Shown here: piece by piece, positions 1 through 11,577 of the stretch | Layout: each line of letters starts with the position of its first letter | Numbering within the stretch: the stretch's first letter is position 1 | Origin: Streptomyces sp. NBC_01214 | GTDB taxonomy: Bacteria > Actinomycetota > Actinomycetes > Streptomycetales > Streptomycetaceae | Assembly: GCF_026340975.1 (NCBI RefSeq) | Contig: NZ_JAPEOS010000001.1 | Coordinates: 2,378,501-2,442,500, forward strand | Direction: 5' to 3' | DNA: 64,000 bases | Notes under the pieces: model-generated | Databases searched by the model: none | What the model was told of the DNA's origin: nothing | What the model saw: the letters and a program-made list of their open reading frames with translations, nothing else | Made by a program: the position numbers and the translations under genes

Positions 1-495
1 GACGCCGAGGGCGAGCATGCAGAGCGGGGCGAGGATGAGGACGAAGAGGTCCGCGCGCTGGATGGCGAGGCTGTCGGTGATCTTGAAGGCTGCGCCCTTG
101 AACTCAGGGAAGCTGACGGCCTTCTTGGCGTCCGGGTAGAACTGCCAGACGAGCTGCTGGAGCGCGATCGAGAGGCCGATTGCGGTGATGAGGGGTGCGA
201 GCCGGGGGGCGCTGCGCAGTGGGCGGTAGGCGAAGCGTTCGGCTGCGCAGGCCACGGCGACGGAGGTGGCGGCACCTCCAACGATCATGACGGGTATCGC
301 GATCAGCAGGGAGGTGCCGGTCGGGAGGATGGCGTAGGCGCTGAGCGCGCCGAAGCCGCCGATCATGAAGATCTCGCCGTGGGCGAAGTTGATGAGCTGG
401 ACGATGCCGTAGACCATGGTGTACCCGATGGCGATGAGGCCATAGAGAGCACCGAGGGCCAGGCCGTTGGCCAGCTGTTGCGGCAGTTCGTGCAC
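1..495 (-). CDS. livH: Branched-chain amino acid ABC transporter permease LivH (N-terminal 165 residues, cut by window edge)
   Basis: Inner-membrane permease that, with LivM, forms the channel for leucine, isoleucine and valine uptake. The visible N-terminus carries the family signature LANGLALGALYGLIAIGYTM followed by GIVQLINFAHGEIFMIG, typical of the LivH/BraD family (usually about 300 residues). Further hydrophobic helices follow, and the frame is open to the left edge. I chose the GTG at 493-495 because a GGAGG lies a few bases upstream on the minus strand and the family signature begins right after it. It lies downstream of livK, separated by a strong hairpin. The remaining liv genes (livM, livG, livF) should lie just outside the window. 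Confidence 0.93.
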   Translation of the reverse strand, partial: MHELPQQLANGLALGALYGLIAIGYTMVYGIVQLINFAHGEIFMIGGFGALSAYAILPTGTSLLIAIPVMIVGGAATSVAVACAAERFAYRPLRSAPRLAPLITAIGLSIALQQLVWQFYPDAKKAVSFPEFKGAAFKITDSLAIQRADLFVLILAPLCMLALGV

Positions 496-529
496 CGCAG
501 GGCCTCCGATGAGCGTGTCGGATAAGACT

Positions 530-562
530 CCGCGCGAGGGCGCTGTTTGCGCCCTCGCGCGG
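530..562 (-). terminator. Strong hairpin between livK and livH (attenuator or mRNA stabiliser)
   Basis: A perfect 14-bp inverted repeat, CCGCGCGAGGGCGC (530-543) and GCGCCCTCGCGCGG (549-562), closes a 5-nt loop. It lies after the livK stop and before the livH start, inside what should be one operon. Such hairpins usually give partial termination or protect the upstream message, so that the binding protein is made in excess over the permeases. No strong U-tract follows, as is common in Streptomyces. Confidence 0.75.
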
Positions 563-603
563 CGTTGGTTCAGGTGGTGCGGGTGTTGCTGGGGGTTACG
601 GGC

Positions 604-1839
604 TTACTGGTTGAAGGTGTCGCTCTTGACGTCGACCCACTTGCCGCCCTCGACCTTGTAGACGGTGAGCTGCTTGTTGGTGGTGTCGCCGTACTCGTCG
701 AAGGCGACCTTGCCGGTCACGCCCTCGAAGGAGACCTTGCCGAGCGCCTCGACGACCTTGGCACGGGCGTCGGTGGGCAGCTTGCCGCTGTTGGCGGCGG
801 CGACGGCCTTGACGGCCTGGATGACGGCCCAGCCGGCGTCGTAGGAGTAGCCACCGTAGGCGGCGTACGGGTCCTTGTAGCCCTCGGCCTTGTAGTCCTC
901 GATGAACTTCTTGGCGGTGGGGAGCTTCTCGACCGGGTAGCCGATGGAGGTGGCGAGGTCGCCCTCGTTGGCCTCACCGGAGGCGCTGATGAAGGCCGGG
1001 TCCTGGATGCCGTCGCCGCCCATGAGGGGGACGTTGGCGCCGGTCTTCTTGATCTGGTCGGCGAGCAGGCCGCCCTCGGGGTACTGGCCGCCGAAGTAGA
1101 CGGAGTCGGCGCCGGAGGACTTGACCTTGTCGGCGGTGGAGGAGAAGTCGGTCTCCTTCACGGTGACGTGGTCGGTGCCGACGACCTCGCCGCCGAGCTT
1201 CTTGAACTCGTCGGCGAAGATCGCGGCGAGGCCGGCGCCGTAGGTCTGCTTGTCGTCGACGATGAAGACCTTCTTCTTGCCGGCGTCCTTGAAGAGGTAC
1301 TGGGCGGCGAACTTGCCCTGGACCACGTCGGTGGCGGCGGTGCGGAAGTAGGTCTTGAAGCCGCGCTTGAACTCGCCCTTGCCCCAGTTGTCGCCCTGGC
1401 TGAGCGAGGGGTTGGTGTTGGCGGGGGAGACCTGCGCCAGGTTGGCGGTGCCGAAGACGCCCTGCATCTGCTGGGCGACGCCGGAGTTCAGCGGGCCGAC
1501 GACGCCGATGACGTCCTTGTTGCCGACGAGCTTGGTGGCGTTGGCCTGACCGGAGGCGGGGACCGCCTGGTCGTCGAGGGCCTCGACCTTGAACTCGATG
1601 CCCGGGACCTCGTTGTTCTTGTTGGCCGTCTTGGCCGCGAGGTCGACGGAGTTCTTGATGCCCTGGCCGAGCGCGGAGAGCGAGCCCGTGAGCGGGGCGT
1701 CCACACCGATGACGACGGTGGTCTTCTTGCCGCCGCCGTTGTCCTTGGAGTCTCCGCCGTCGCGCGATCCGCAAGCGGTGAGGGTCAGTGCTCCCGTGGT
1801 GATCACGGTGGTGAGGACGAGCAAAGAACGGTGTCGCAC
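604..1839 (-). CDS. livK: Branched-chain amino acid ABC transporter substrate-binding lipoprotein LivK
   Basis: Extracellular binding protein for branched-chain amino acids that delivers substrate to LivHMGF. The 411-residue product starts with a lipoprotein signal (VRHRSLLVLTT..., lipobox LTAC, lipidated Cys near residue 23). A Type 1 periplasmic-binding fold follows, with GVDAPLTGSLSALGQGI at the mature N-terminus and GVVGPLNSGVAQ in the ligand-binding lobe. The frame is open to an ATG at 1980, but the GTG at 1839 is preferred: it directly precedes the signal peptide and has GGAAAGGAAG upstream. It is first in the operon, and the 540 bp upstream should hold its promoter. Confidence 0.95.
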   Translation of the reverse strand: MRHRSLLVLTTVITTGALTLTACGSRDGGDSKDNGGGKKTTVVIGVDAPLTGSLSALGQGIKNSVDLAAKTANKNNEVPGIEFKVEALDDQAVPASGQANATKLVGNKDVIGVVGPLNSGVAQQMQGVFGTANLAQVSPANTNPSLSQGDNWGKGEFKRGFKTYFRTAATDVVQGKFAAQYLFKDAGKKKVFIVDDKQTYGAGLAAIFADEFKKLGGEVVGTDHVTVKETDFSSTADKVKSSGADSVYFGGQYPEGGLLADQIKKTGANVPLMGGDGIQDPAFISASGEANEGDLATSIGYPVEKLPTAKKFIEDYKAEGYKDPYAAYGGYSYDAGWAVIQAVKAVAAANSGKLPTDARAKVVEALGKVSFEGVTGKVAFDEYGDTTNKQLTVYKVEGGKWVDVKSDTFNQ

Positions 1840-2381
1840 GATTCTTCCTTTCCCTGGCGCGGCTCTCTCGTGGAGAGGTGCCGTTAAGTCGCCGGGCCGC
1901 ACTGGGAGGTCCACGGCCGTGCTGATTGCGCCCTGCGGCGCGGTGACTGGCCGTGACTCTAGGCCCGAGGTGGCGAGCACGGGGAGCAGGGAAAGGAGGA
2001 TGTGACGCTCTTGTTATGCCAAGGCCAAGAATGTGTAGCGGGAGTGTGGACAAATCGGACGTTTTCTTACCTTGGGGGGTGTCCGCATCCTGAGAAATAC
2101 CTGTTCCCCTAAGGGGCTTGAGGCCTTCATGCACCTGTCTTAGATCATTTTCGGCCGAATGTGGCTGCGCGTGCCCAAAGGAATCCTCCGAGTGGTCTTT
2201 CTTAAGGGAAAAGGCGGATTCCGACCCTTGCGCGCATTACGCAGAGTAACGGTCAAGAGGGCAGTTTCGAATCCGAATGGATCTTGTTCGAGTGGCGGTA
2301 CGGCCCTTCACCTGCGGTTCGGTCCTGTGGGGGCAGGTGCCCGGAAGCCGGACAGCGTGCTCGGGAATGCGGTGACCTCGG
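1840..2381. other. Non-coding interval upstream of livK
   Basis: No convincing gene. The frames here are extensions of neighbours or have poor codon bias. The stretch 1990-2260 is unusually AT-rich for this genome, which fits a promoter region for livK on the minus strand, but I could not assign one clear -35/-10 pair. A small CCCC-TA-AGGGG hairpin lies near 2105-2115. Confidence 0.5.
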
Positions 2382-2795
2382 TCACGTCGGCGGGCGCCAG
2401 TTCTCCGAACTGCGCATCGCGCCGTCCTCGTCGGCGCAGCGCTGCGCCACGAACCGGTCGATCAGCTCAAGTGCCTTGTCCTGCCCGGCAGTTCGCTCCT
2501 CGGCGCGCCCTGCGGCCACCGCATCCTCGTGGATCGCGTACTGGTCGTTGGACAGGCCCTTCTGTTCCCAGTCGAGACCGGACCATTTCGTGCCCAGGAG
2601 GGTCTCCTTCGCCCAGTAGGACACGAGGCTCGTGCACACCTGTACGGGCGAGGGGGGAGCGGGGCTGGAGGGGTTCGTGGAACCCGCCGTGGAGTCCGCC
2701 GCGGAGGGTGGCGCGGAGGATGAGCATCCGGTCAGGGCGAGCGCCGCGAGGAGGGTGTGGGCGGCGTACCGGGCCGTGCGTGGCAGGGTCCCCAT
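2382..2795 (-). CDS. Small putative lipoprotein, function unknown
   Basis: A 137-residue protein with a lipoprotein signal: positively charged start (MGTLPRTARYAAH), hydrophobic stretch and lipobox LTGC (Cys near residue 24). A Ser/Pro/Ala-rich linker follows, then a roughly 80-residue soluble domain with VCTSLVSYWAKETLLG and LIDRFVAQRC, whose two cysteines could pair. It is likely anchored to the outer face of the membrane. I do not recognise the soluble domain. The frame is open upstream to 2969; the ATG at 2795 is chosen because the signal peptide begins there, although the ribosome site is weak. A GTG at 2819 is possible. It is divergent from the HEAT-like gene. Confidence 0.7.
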   Translation of the reverse strand: MGTLPRTARYAAHTLLAALALTGCSSSAPPSAADSTAGSTNPSSPAPPSPVQVCTSLVSYWAKETLLGTKWSGLDWEQKGLSNDQYAIHEDAVAAGRAEERTAGQDKALELIDRFVAQRCADEDGAMRSSENWRPPT

Positions 2796-2941
2796 GGGGG
2801 GACGGTAGGCGGTGACCACGGGTGACACAACAGATGTCACGGCGAAGCGTGCGGACTGGCGGATTCCGGGCGGTTGGCGGGTGCCGTGCCGTCCGGCGCT
2901 TGTCGGCCGGGCGGCCGGCCGTCGTCTCCCATGCTCTGGCC

Positions 2942-3424
2942 GTGACCGGACCCAAGAGCCCGACGGCATGGATCGAATCGGCCCGGCAGGAGCTGGACGC
3001 CCCCGATGCGGGGCGGCGCGACAGCTGCCTCGAAGTCGTCAGTGACGTCCTGGAGACGGGCCTCCTGGCACGGGACGGCGCGGCACGCAACGACGCGGTA
3101 CGGGTCGTCGAACGCCTCGTCGCGGTCGCGCTCTCCGACGAGGGCTACGAGCTGCGGGAGTCCGCGCTGCACGCCCTCTGCACGGCCACCGCGCCCTACG
3201 AGCTCCCCCAACGGGTGGTCGCGCCGCTCGCCGCGGCGGACGGCATGGAACCCCTCCTGCTGGAGTACGTCCTGGGCGTCCACGGCGCCACGGGCGACCG
3301 GGCGGCGCTCCCGGCCGTCGGGCGCTTCCTGCGCCACCCCGATCCGGGGGTGCGCCGGGCGGCGGCGGACGCGGTGAAGGAGCTGCGCTGGCGCCTGCAT
3401 CCCGCCCGGGAAGGGACCGCCTGA
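2942..3424 (+). CDS. HEAT-repeat-like protein
   Basis: About 160 residues, almost entirely helical. Repeated units of HEAT type include RVVERLVAVALSDEGYELRE, HALCTATAPYELPQRVV and the C-terminal unit LPAVGRFLRHPDPGVRRAAA followed by DAVKELRW. Such proteins are usually protein-interaction scaffolds; no catalytic motif is visible. The frame extends upstream to 2822, but that part is basic and low quality. The GTG at 2942 begins the conserved-looking part, although no good ribosome site precedes it. It is probably cytoplasmic, with unknown partner. Confidence 0.7.
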   Translation: MTGPKSPTAWIESARQELDAPDAGRRDSCLEVVSDVLETGLLARDGAARNDAVRVVERLVAVALSDEGYELRESALHALCTATAPYELPQRVVAPLAAADGMEPLLLEYVLGVHGATGDRAALPAVGRFLRHPDPGVRRAAADAVKELRWRLHPAREGTA

Positions 3425-3474
3425 GCCCCGGGGCCCGGGCGGTCCTGCGGCACGGCACCCAAACCGGTCGGGGG

Positions 3475-3948
3475 TCAGGCCCCCGCGGCCACCTGGTCGG
3501 CGTCGCGCAGCAGGCAGGTCAGGCGGGCGGTGCAGATCCGCTTGTCCTGCTCGTCGGTGATGACGATCTCGAAGGTGGTGGTCGAGCGGCCGCGGTGCAC
3601 CGGGGTGGCGACGCCGGTGACGATGCCGGAGCGGGCGCCCCGGTGGTGGGTGCAGTTCAGGTCCACGCCGACGGCGATCTTGGTGATGCCGCCGTGCATC
3701 ATGGCGCCGATCGAGCCGAGGGTCTCGGCCAGTACGGCGGAGGCCCCGCCGTGCAGCAGTCCGTAGGGCTGGGTGTTGCCCTTGACGGGCATGGTGCCGA
3801 CGACGCGGTCGGCCGAGGCCTCCAGGATGCGGATGTCCATGCGCTCGCCGAGGTCTCCGGCCGAGAACAGCGCGGGCAGGTCGATGCCCAGGGCCGCGTA
3901 CTCGTCGAGGACCTCCTGCGGGAACTTCACTGCGTGCTGCTCACCCAT
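3475..3948 (-). CDS. Hotdog-fold thioesterase (PaaI-type)
   Basis: A 157-residue single hotdog domain. The motif QPYGLLHGGASAVLAETLGS is the substrate-binding and active-site helix of PaaI/YbgC-like acyl-CoA thioesterases. The following strands, VGVDLNCTHHRGARSG and VHRGRSTTTFEIVITDE, match the family. Length is normal. The likely role is hydrolysis of acyl- or aryl-CoA thioesters in the cytoplasm; the substrate cannot be read from sequence. It stands alone just after the molybdoenzyme gene on the same strand, with a 55-bp gap that could allow co-transcription. Confidence 0.88.
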   Translation of the reverse strand: MGEQHAVKFPQEVLDEYAALGIDLPALFSAGDLGERMDIRILEASADRVVGTMPVKGNTQPYGLLHGGASAVLAETLGSIGAMMHGGITKIAVGVDLNCTHHRGARSGIVTGVATPVHRGRSTTTFEIVITDEQDKRICTARLTCLLRDADQVAAGA

Positions 3949-4003
3949 GGGTCAGGCTCCGTTCGTCAACGCTCGTTAACCGTCTTGTCCTGAGGTCGTT
4001 CTA

Positions 4004-6289
<2,286 letters not shown>

Positions 6290-6488
6290 CGCGCTCCCCT
6301 TCGAGCGTACGTACGTATGCAGCACATGTAGCCGCGTCCTTCGATCCTTGCACGGACCACGGAATCAGGGGAGGGCGGTCCGGTGCTCACCGCACCCCGG
6401 TCGGGTGCGCCGGGGGCGTCCGGTGGGGAGGATGCGCCGGGGGAGGCGACGGGCCGGAATTGTCGGTGGGGGCGCCTAGGATCGGTGC

Positions 6489-9209
6489 GTGGCAGATTCA
6501 GCATCGAAGAAGACGGACCAGACGACCGCAGGGGACCGCCCCCGCCTGATGCTCATGGACGGGCACTCCCTGGCCTACCGGGCGTTCTTCGCGCTGCCCG
6601 CGGAGAACTTCACGACCGCGACGGGGCAGCCGACCAACGCAATCTACGGTTTCGCGTCGATGCTGGCGAACACGCTGCGCGACGAGGCCCCTACGCACTT
6701 CGCGGTGGCGTTCGACGTCTCCCGCAAGACGTGGCGTTCGACGGAGTTCCCCGAGTACAAGGCGAACCGCTCCAAGACCCCCGACGAGTTCAAGGGGCAG
6801 GTCGAGCTGATCGGCGAGCTGCTCGACACGATGCACGTGCCGCGGTTCGCGGTCGACGGCTTCGAGGCCGACGACGTGATCGCGACGCTGGCGACGCAGG
6901 CGGAGGCGGCCGGCTTCGACGTGCTGATCGTCACCGGCGACCGCGACTCCTTCCAGCTCGTCTCCGAGCACACCACCGTGCTCTACCCGACCAAGGGCGT
7001 CTCCGAGCTCACCCGGTTCACCCCGGAGAAGGTCGTGGAGAAGTACGGCCTCACCCCGCAGCAGTACCCGGACTTCGCGGCGCTGCGCGGCGACCCGTCC
7101 GACAACCTGCCGGGCATCCCGGGCGTCGGTGAGAAGACCGCGGCCAAGTGGATCACCCAGTTCGGGTCGTTCGCGGAGCTCGTGGAGCGCGCCGAGGAGG
7201 TCAAGGGCAAGGCCGGGCAGAACTTCCGGGACCACCTGGAGGCCGTCAAGCTCAACCGGGTCCTGACCGAGATGGTCAAGGACGTGGAGCTGCCCAAGGC
7301 CCCGGCCGACCTGGTCCGCGCCCCCTACGACCGGACCGCCATGCTCGGCGTGCTGGACGTGCTGGAGATCCGCAACGCCTCGCTGCGCGAGCGGCTGCTC
7401 GCCGTGGACCCGGGCGCGGCCGCCCCGGAGGCCCCGGCTCCGGCGGCCGGCGTGGAGCTGGACGCGTCCGTGCTGGGCACGGGCGAGCTGGCGCCGTGGC
7501 TGGAGAGCCACGCGGGCGACCCGCTGGGCATCGCGACCGTCGACAGCTGGGCGCTGGGCCAGGGCAACGTCACCGAGATCGCGCTGGCCGCGGCCGGCGG
7601 AGCCGCCGCCTGGTTCACACCCGCCGAGCTGGACGAGGCGGACGAGCGGGCCTTCGCGGCCTGGGCCGCCGACGCGACGAAGCCCAAGGTCGTGCACAAC
7701 GCCAAGGGCCTGATGCGGGTCTTCCCCGAGCACGGCTGGACGCTCGCCGGCGTCTCCATGGACACCGCGCTCGCCGCCTACCTGGTCAAGCCGGGCCGCC
7801 GGTCCTTCGCCCTGGACGCCCTGTCCATGGAGTACCTCCACCGTGAGCTGGCGCCCGCCGCCGCCGACGGGCAGCTGGCCTTCGGCGCCGACGAGACCGC
7901 CGAGGCCGAGGCCCTGATGGCGCAGGCCCGCGCGGTCCTGGACCTGGGCGACGCCTTCACCGACAAGCTCGCCGAGGTCGGCGCCGCGGAGCTGCTCCAC
8001 GACATGGAGCTGCCCACCTCCGAAGTCCTCGCCCGGATGGAGCGCGCCGGCATCGCCGCCGACCGCGACCACCTGGAGGCCATGGAGCAGCAGTTCGCCG
8101 GGGCCGTGCAGCAGGCCGTCAAGGAAGCGCACGCCACCGTCGGCCACGAGTTCAACCTCGGCTCGCCCAAGCAGCTCCAGGAGGTCTTCTTCGGCGAGCT
8201 GGACCTGCCGAAGACGAAGAAGACCAAGACCGGCTACACCACGGACGCGGACGCGCTGGCCTGGCTGGCCACGCAGACCGACCACGAACTCCCGGTGATC
8301 ATGCTGCGGCACCGGGAGCAGGCCAAGCTGCGCGTCACCGTCGAGGGCCTGGTCAAGACCATCGCCGCCGACGGCCGGGTGCACACCAGCTTCAGCCAGA
8401 CCGTCGCCGCGACCGGCCGGCTGTCCTCCACCGACCCCAACCTGCAGAACGTGCCGGTGCGCACCGACGAAGGCCGTGCCATCCGCCGCGGCTTCGTCGT
8501 CGGCGAGGGCTTCGAGTCCCTGATGACGGCCGACTACAGCCAGATCGAGCTGCGCGTCATGGCCCACCTCTCCGAGGACGAGGGCCTGATCAAGGCGTTC
8601 GCGACCGGCGAGGACCTGCACACCACCGTCGCCTCCCAGGTGTTCGGGGTGGAGCGGTCCGAGGTCGACGCCGAGATGCGCCGCAAGATCAAGGCCATGT
8701 CGTACGGACTCGCCTACGGGCTCTCCGCGTTCGGCCTCGCCCAGCAGCTGAACATCGAGCCCGCCGAGGCGCGCGGCCTGATGGAGACCTTCTTCGAGCG
8801 GTTCGGCGGGGTCCGCGACTACCTCGGCCGGGTCGTCGACGAGGCCCGCGCCACCGGATACACGGCGACGATCTTCGGCCGCCGCCGGTACCTGCCCGAC
8901 CTCAACAGCGACAACCGCCAGCGCCGCGAGGCCGCCGAGCGGATGGCGCTCAACGCCCCCATCCAGGGCACCGCCGCCGACATCGTCAAGGTCGCGATGC
9001 TGCGCGTGGACAAGGCGATCGCCGGAGCCGGTCTGCGCTCGCGGATGCTGCTCCAGGTCCACGACGAAATCGTGCTGGAGATCGCCCCGGGCGAGCGCGA
9101 GCAGGTCGAGGAGCTGGTGCGGCGCGAGATGGGCGCCGCCGTCGAGCTCCGGGCCCCGCTGGACGTGTCGGTGGGCGTCGGCCCGGACTGGGAGTCCGCC
9201 GCGCACTGA
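6489..9209 (+). CDS. polA: DNA polymerase I
   Basis: A 906-residue repair and lagging-strand polymerase. Residues about 20-310 form the 5'-3' exonuclease (MDGHSLAYRAFFALP, EADDVIATLA, VTGDRDSFQLV, GDPSDNLPGIPGVG). Residues about 320-500 occupy the 3'-5' exonuclease position, but the DxE of the Exo I motif is absent (GIATVDSWALGQGN), so proofreading should be lost, as in other actinobacterial Pol I. The polymerase domain has motif A TADYSQIELRVMAH (about 680), motif B RRKIKAMSYGLAYG (about 731) and motif C VHDEIVLE (about 857). It starts with GTG and an AGGA upstream. It is monocistronic, followed by a bidirectional hairpin. Confidence 0.98.
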   Translation: MADSASKKTDQTTAGDRPRLMLMDGHSLAYRAFFALPAENFTTATGQPTNAIYGFASMLANTLRDEAPTHFAVAFDVSRKTWRSTEFPEYKANRSKTPDEFKGQVELIGELLDTMHVPRFAVDGFEADDVIATLATQAEAAGFDVLIVTGDRDSFQLVSEHTTVLYPTKGVSELTRFTPEKVVEKYGLTPQQYPDFAALRGDPSDNLPGIPGVGEKTAAKWITQFGSFAELVERAEEVKGKAGQNFRDHLEAVKLNRVLTEMVKDVELPKAPADLVRAPYDRTAMLGVLDVLEIRNASLRERLLAVDPGAAAPEAPAPAAGVELDASVLGTGELAPWLESHAGDPLGIATVDSWALGQGNVTEIALAAAGGAAAWFTPAELDEADERAFAAWAADATKPKVVHNAKGLMRVFPEHGWTLAGVSMDTALAAYLVKPGRRSFALDALSMEYLHRELAPAAADGQLAFGADETAEAEALMAQARAVLDLGDAFTDKLAEVGAAELLHDMELPTSEVLARMERAGIAADRDHLEAMEQQFAGAVQQAVKEAHATVGHEFNLGSPKQLQEVFFGELDLPKTKKTKTGYTTDADALAWLATQTDHELPVIMLRHREQAKLRVTVEGLVKTIAADGRVHTSFSQTVAATGRLSSTDPNLQNVPVRTDEGRAIRRGFVVGEGFESLMTADYSQIELRVMAHLSEDEGLIKAFATGEDLHTTVASQVFGVERSEVDAEMRRKIKAMSYGLAYGLSAFGLAQQLNIEPAEARGLMETFFERFGGVRDYLGRVVDEARATGYTATIFGRRRYLPDLNSDNRQRREAAERMALNAPIQGTAADIVKVAMLRVDKAIAGAGLRSRMLLQVHDEIVLEIAPGEREQVEELVRREMGAAVELRAPLDVSVGVGPDWESAAH

Positions 9210-9229
9210 TCGCCGTACGGCCCGCCCGG

Positions 9230-9265
9230 CGCCCGTCCCCGCTGCTCAGGCGGTGGGGACGGGCG
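9230..9265. terminator. Bidirectional hairpin after polA
   Basis: Perfect 11-bp arms CGCCCGTCCCC (9230-9240) and GGGGACGGGCG (9255-9265) with a 14-nt loop. It sits just after the polA stop and overlaps the last codons of the convergent DUF4184 gene, so one element can end both transcripts. Confidence 0.7.
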
Positions 9266-10106
9266 TCCGCGTTTCCTCGTCCGCGGGGCGCCCGGTCCGG
9301 TCGCGGCGCTGCCGCAGCCGCACGAGGACCCCGTAGACCAGCAGCGCGACGGTCAGTCCGGCGCCCGCGCCGAAGCAGATGGTCGGGATGATGTCGAGCG
9401 GCGTACGGATCCGGTCGAAGAAGTCGAAGAAGCGCAGCACGCGCCGGGTGACCCCGGCCGCCACGCACACCACGAGCAGGGCGAGGGCACCCCAGAGCTC
9501 CGCGCGGGAGAGCACCGGCACGGACGCGGGGGCCGGGAGCGCGGGAAGCCGGCGCAGGGCGGTCACCGCGAACCAGAGCAGGGCGCATGCGGCGACGGCC
9601 GAAGTGCCGTACTGGAGGAAGGAGTAGCCCGGCAGGCCGTAGGCGAGCGGCTCGGCGAGATCGGGCAGCGCGTTCGTGCCCCAGCGGTCGTGGTGCGTGA
9701 AGCTGTCCCAGAGCACGTGGGTGAGGGACCCGAGGGCCGCCGAGACGTAGAACCAGCCGACGAGCGCGGCCGGCCGGGGACGCTCGCGCCATGCCTCGCC
9801 CCGCACGAAGGCGTACGCCCTGCCCCGCCAGGCGCGCGGCAGGAGCGCGATCAGCGGCTCGCGCAGCAGGAGCCAGAACCCCACCAGGACGGCCGTCAGC
9901 ATGGCGTCCAGCGTGAGGACGCCCGGCAGCGAGTGCGTGAAGGCCCCGTACGTCAGGACGCCTTCGACGACCGCGTCCGTGAAGTAGAAGGTGTCCGGCG
10001 CGAACGACCCGAGGACGAGCGCCGAGGCGACGAGGGGACCCCGCGCACGCCCGGTCCGACGGATGGCCGGAAGTACGGCGGCCGCGTGGCTGAGAGTGAA
10101 CGGCAT
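9246..10106 (-). CDS. DUF4184 family membrane protein
   Basis: A 286-residue integral membrane protein. The N-terminal signature MPFTLSHAAAVLPAIRRTG and the LGSFAPDTFYF motif are diagnostic of DUF4184. About six hydrophobic segments follow (LDAMLTAVLVGFWLLL, YFGTSAVAAC-type helices near 160-185, WGALALLVVCVAAGV, AGAGLTVALLVYGVLV). Conserved acidic and His residues (HVLWDSFTHHDRWG) resemble the metal-binding residues of the wider YdjM/phospholipase-C-like membrane hydrolases, but no activity is established. A good ribosome site, AGGAGAAG, precedes the ATG. Transcribed convergently with polA. Confidence 0.88.
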   Translation of the reverse strand: MPFTLSHAAAVLPAIRRTGRARGPLVASALVLGSFAPDTFYFTDAVVEGVLTYGAFTHSLPGVLTLDAMLTAVLVGFWLLLREPLIALLPRAWRGRAYAFVRGEAWRERPRPAALVGWFYVSAALGSLTHVLWDSFTHHDRWGTNALPDLAEPLAYGLPGYSFLQYGTSAVAACALLWFAVTALRRLPALPAPASVPVLSRAELWGALALLVVCVAAGVTRRVLRFFDFFDRIRTPLDIIPTICFGAGAGLTVALLVYGVLVRLRQRRDRTGRPADEETRTPVPTA

Positions 10107-10290
10107 GACACTTCTCCTGTGACGTGCTGTGGACGTTCCTTACTTCGGGCCAATGCTCCCGAAGGGTCCAGACAGTATCCGTGACCTGCCTCGGAACGTG
10201 GGGATGTGGTGAATTCCCGCCCTCCTTGCGTGCTGTGTGCAGGGAGTTGACGTAGGGTCACGCGGACGTCGAGGGGGAGGGGTCCGGCTC

Positions 10291-11553
10291 ATGTCGGCTC
10301 GAATAATCGGACGCAGGCTGCGCAGGGGAACGACGGCCGCCTTGGTCTCCGCTCTGGTGGTCGCCGCGGTGACGGCGTCCCAGGGCCCGGCGGGCGGGAG
10401 CACCGACCGGCTCTCCGCCGCCGGGGAGTCAGCCGCGCAGCCGAGGCCGCAGTCGCCGCCGGCCGCGGACACGGCCGGCGGCGACTCCGCGTACTTCACC
10501 GAACTCCCGCCGCTGGTGAGCCCGCAGCCGCCGGACGTACTGCTGCCGGAGGAGGGGGCGGCGCCGCAGCCACAGCCGCAGGCGCAGGTGCCGACGGGCC
10601 CGCAGGCCGCACCGGCGTCGGTCGTGACCGGGCCGGCGGAAGGGGCGCAGGGGATACCGGCGAGCGTGCTCGCGGCGTACCAGGGCGCGGAGCAGAAGGT
10701 CGGGCGGAGCGACCCGGGCTGCGGACTGCGCTGGCAACTCCTCGCGGCGATCGGCAAGGTGGAGTCCGGGCAGGCGCGCGGCGGGCAGGTCGACGCGGCC
10801 GGGACCACGCTGCGGCCGATCCTGGGGCCGGTGCTCGACGGCAACGGCTTCGCGAACATCTCGGACACGGACGGCGGAGCCTACGACGGGGACTCCCGCT
10901 ACGACCGGGCGGTCGGGCCGATGCAGTTCATCCCCTCCACGTGGGCGGCGTGGGGCCAGGACGCGGACGGCGACGGCCGGCGCAACCCGAACAACGTGCA
11001 CGACGCGGCCCTGGCGGCCGCCCGTTACCTGTGCGCGGGCAGCCGCGACCTGCGGGTGGACGCGGACCTGGACCGGGCCGTGCTCTCCTACAACCGCTCC
11101 ACGGAGTACCTGCGCACGGTGCGGTCCTGGTTCACGTACTACCTGAAGGGGACGCACGAGGTCCCGGACCGGCCCGCTACGGGACCGGGCACGCCCGCGA
11201 CGCAGCCCCCGAGCCCCACGACGCAGCCCCCGAGCCCCACCCCGAAGCCGACGCCGACTCCCACCCCGAAGCCCACGCCGACTCCCACCCCGAAGCCCTC
11301 GCCTACGCCTACGCCGACTCCCACCCCGACGCCGACTCCGACGCCGGACCCGAAGCCCACCCCGACGCCCACGCCCACGCCTACGCCTACGCCGACTCCC
11401 ACTCCGAAGCCCAGTCCGACCGTGACCCCGTCGCCGAAGCCCAGCCCGACGGCGAGCTCCAAGCCGACCCAGCGTCCGACGCCCACGCCGACGCCGAGCC
11501 GGACCCCGACGCCCACCTCGAGCGCGAGCGCGAGCGCGACCGGTACCCCCTAG
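10291..11553 (+). CDS. Secreted lytic transglycosylase with long Pro/Thr tail
   Basis: A 420-residue exported peptidoglycan-cleaving enzyme. It has a signal peptide ([20 protein letters not shown]), a Pro/Gln-rich linker, then a MltB-type lytic transglycosylase domain at about residues 130-285. The likely catalytic Glu lies in [12 protein letters not shown], and [15 protein letters not shown] with [20 protein letters not shown] is the family core. The last 130 residues are nearly pure PTPTPKP repeats, a wall-spanning or heavily O-glycosylated stalk with no C-terminal catalytic domain. The ATG at 10291 has GGGAGGGG upstream; the frame's earlier ATG at 10237 adds only basic residues. Probably involved in wall turnover. 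Confidence 0.88.
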   Translation: MSARIIGRRLRRGTTAALVSALVVAAVTASQGPAGGSTDRLSAAGESAAQPRPQSPPAADTAGGDSAYFTELPPLVSPQPPDVLLPEEGAAPQPQPQAQVPTGPQAAPASVVTGPAEGAQGIPASVLAAYQGAEQKVGRSDPGCGLRWQLLAAIGKVESGQARGGQVDAAGTTLRPILGPVLDGNGFANISDTDGGAYDGDSRYDRAVGPMQFIPSTWAAWGQDADGDGRRNPNNVHDAALAAARYLCAGSRDLRVDADLDRAVLSYNRSTEYLRTVRSWFTYYLKGTHEVPDRPATGPGTPATQPPSPTTQPPSPTPKPTPTPTPKPTPTPTPKPSPTPTPTPTPTPTPTPDPKPTPTPTPTPTPTPTPTPKPSPTVTPSPKPSPTASSKPTQRPTPTPTPSRTPTPTSSASASATGTP

Positions 11554-11577
11554 GGCAAAAGGAGTTGGCGGCCGGTG

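Noticed and set aside
6301..6320. CGTACGTACG palindrome upstream of the molybdoenzyme gene as an operator
   Set aside because: A short alternating sequence that is easily formed by chance at this composition; no second copy or regulator nearby.
6498..9206. A 902-codon minus-strand frame covering polA
   Set aside because: Shadow of polA: it spans the whole gene, has Val/Leu/Gly/His-rich composition, and has no recognisable motif.
11200..11520. Pro/Thr microsatellite as a separate repeat element
   Set aside because: The tract is in frame within the transglycosylase and is explained as its PTPTPKP wall-spanning tail.
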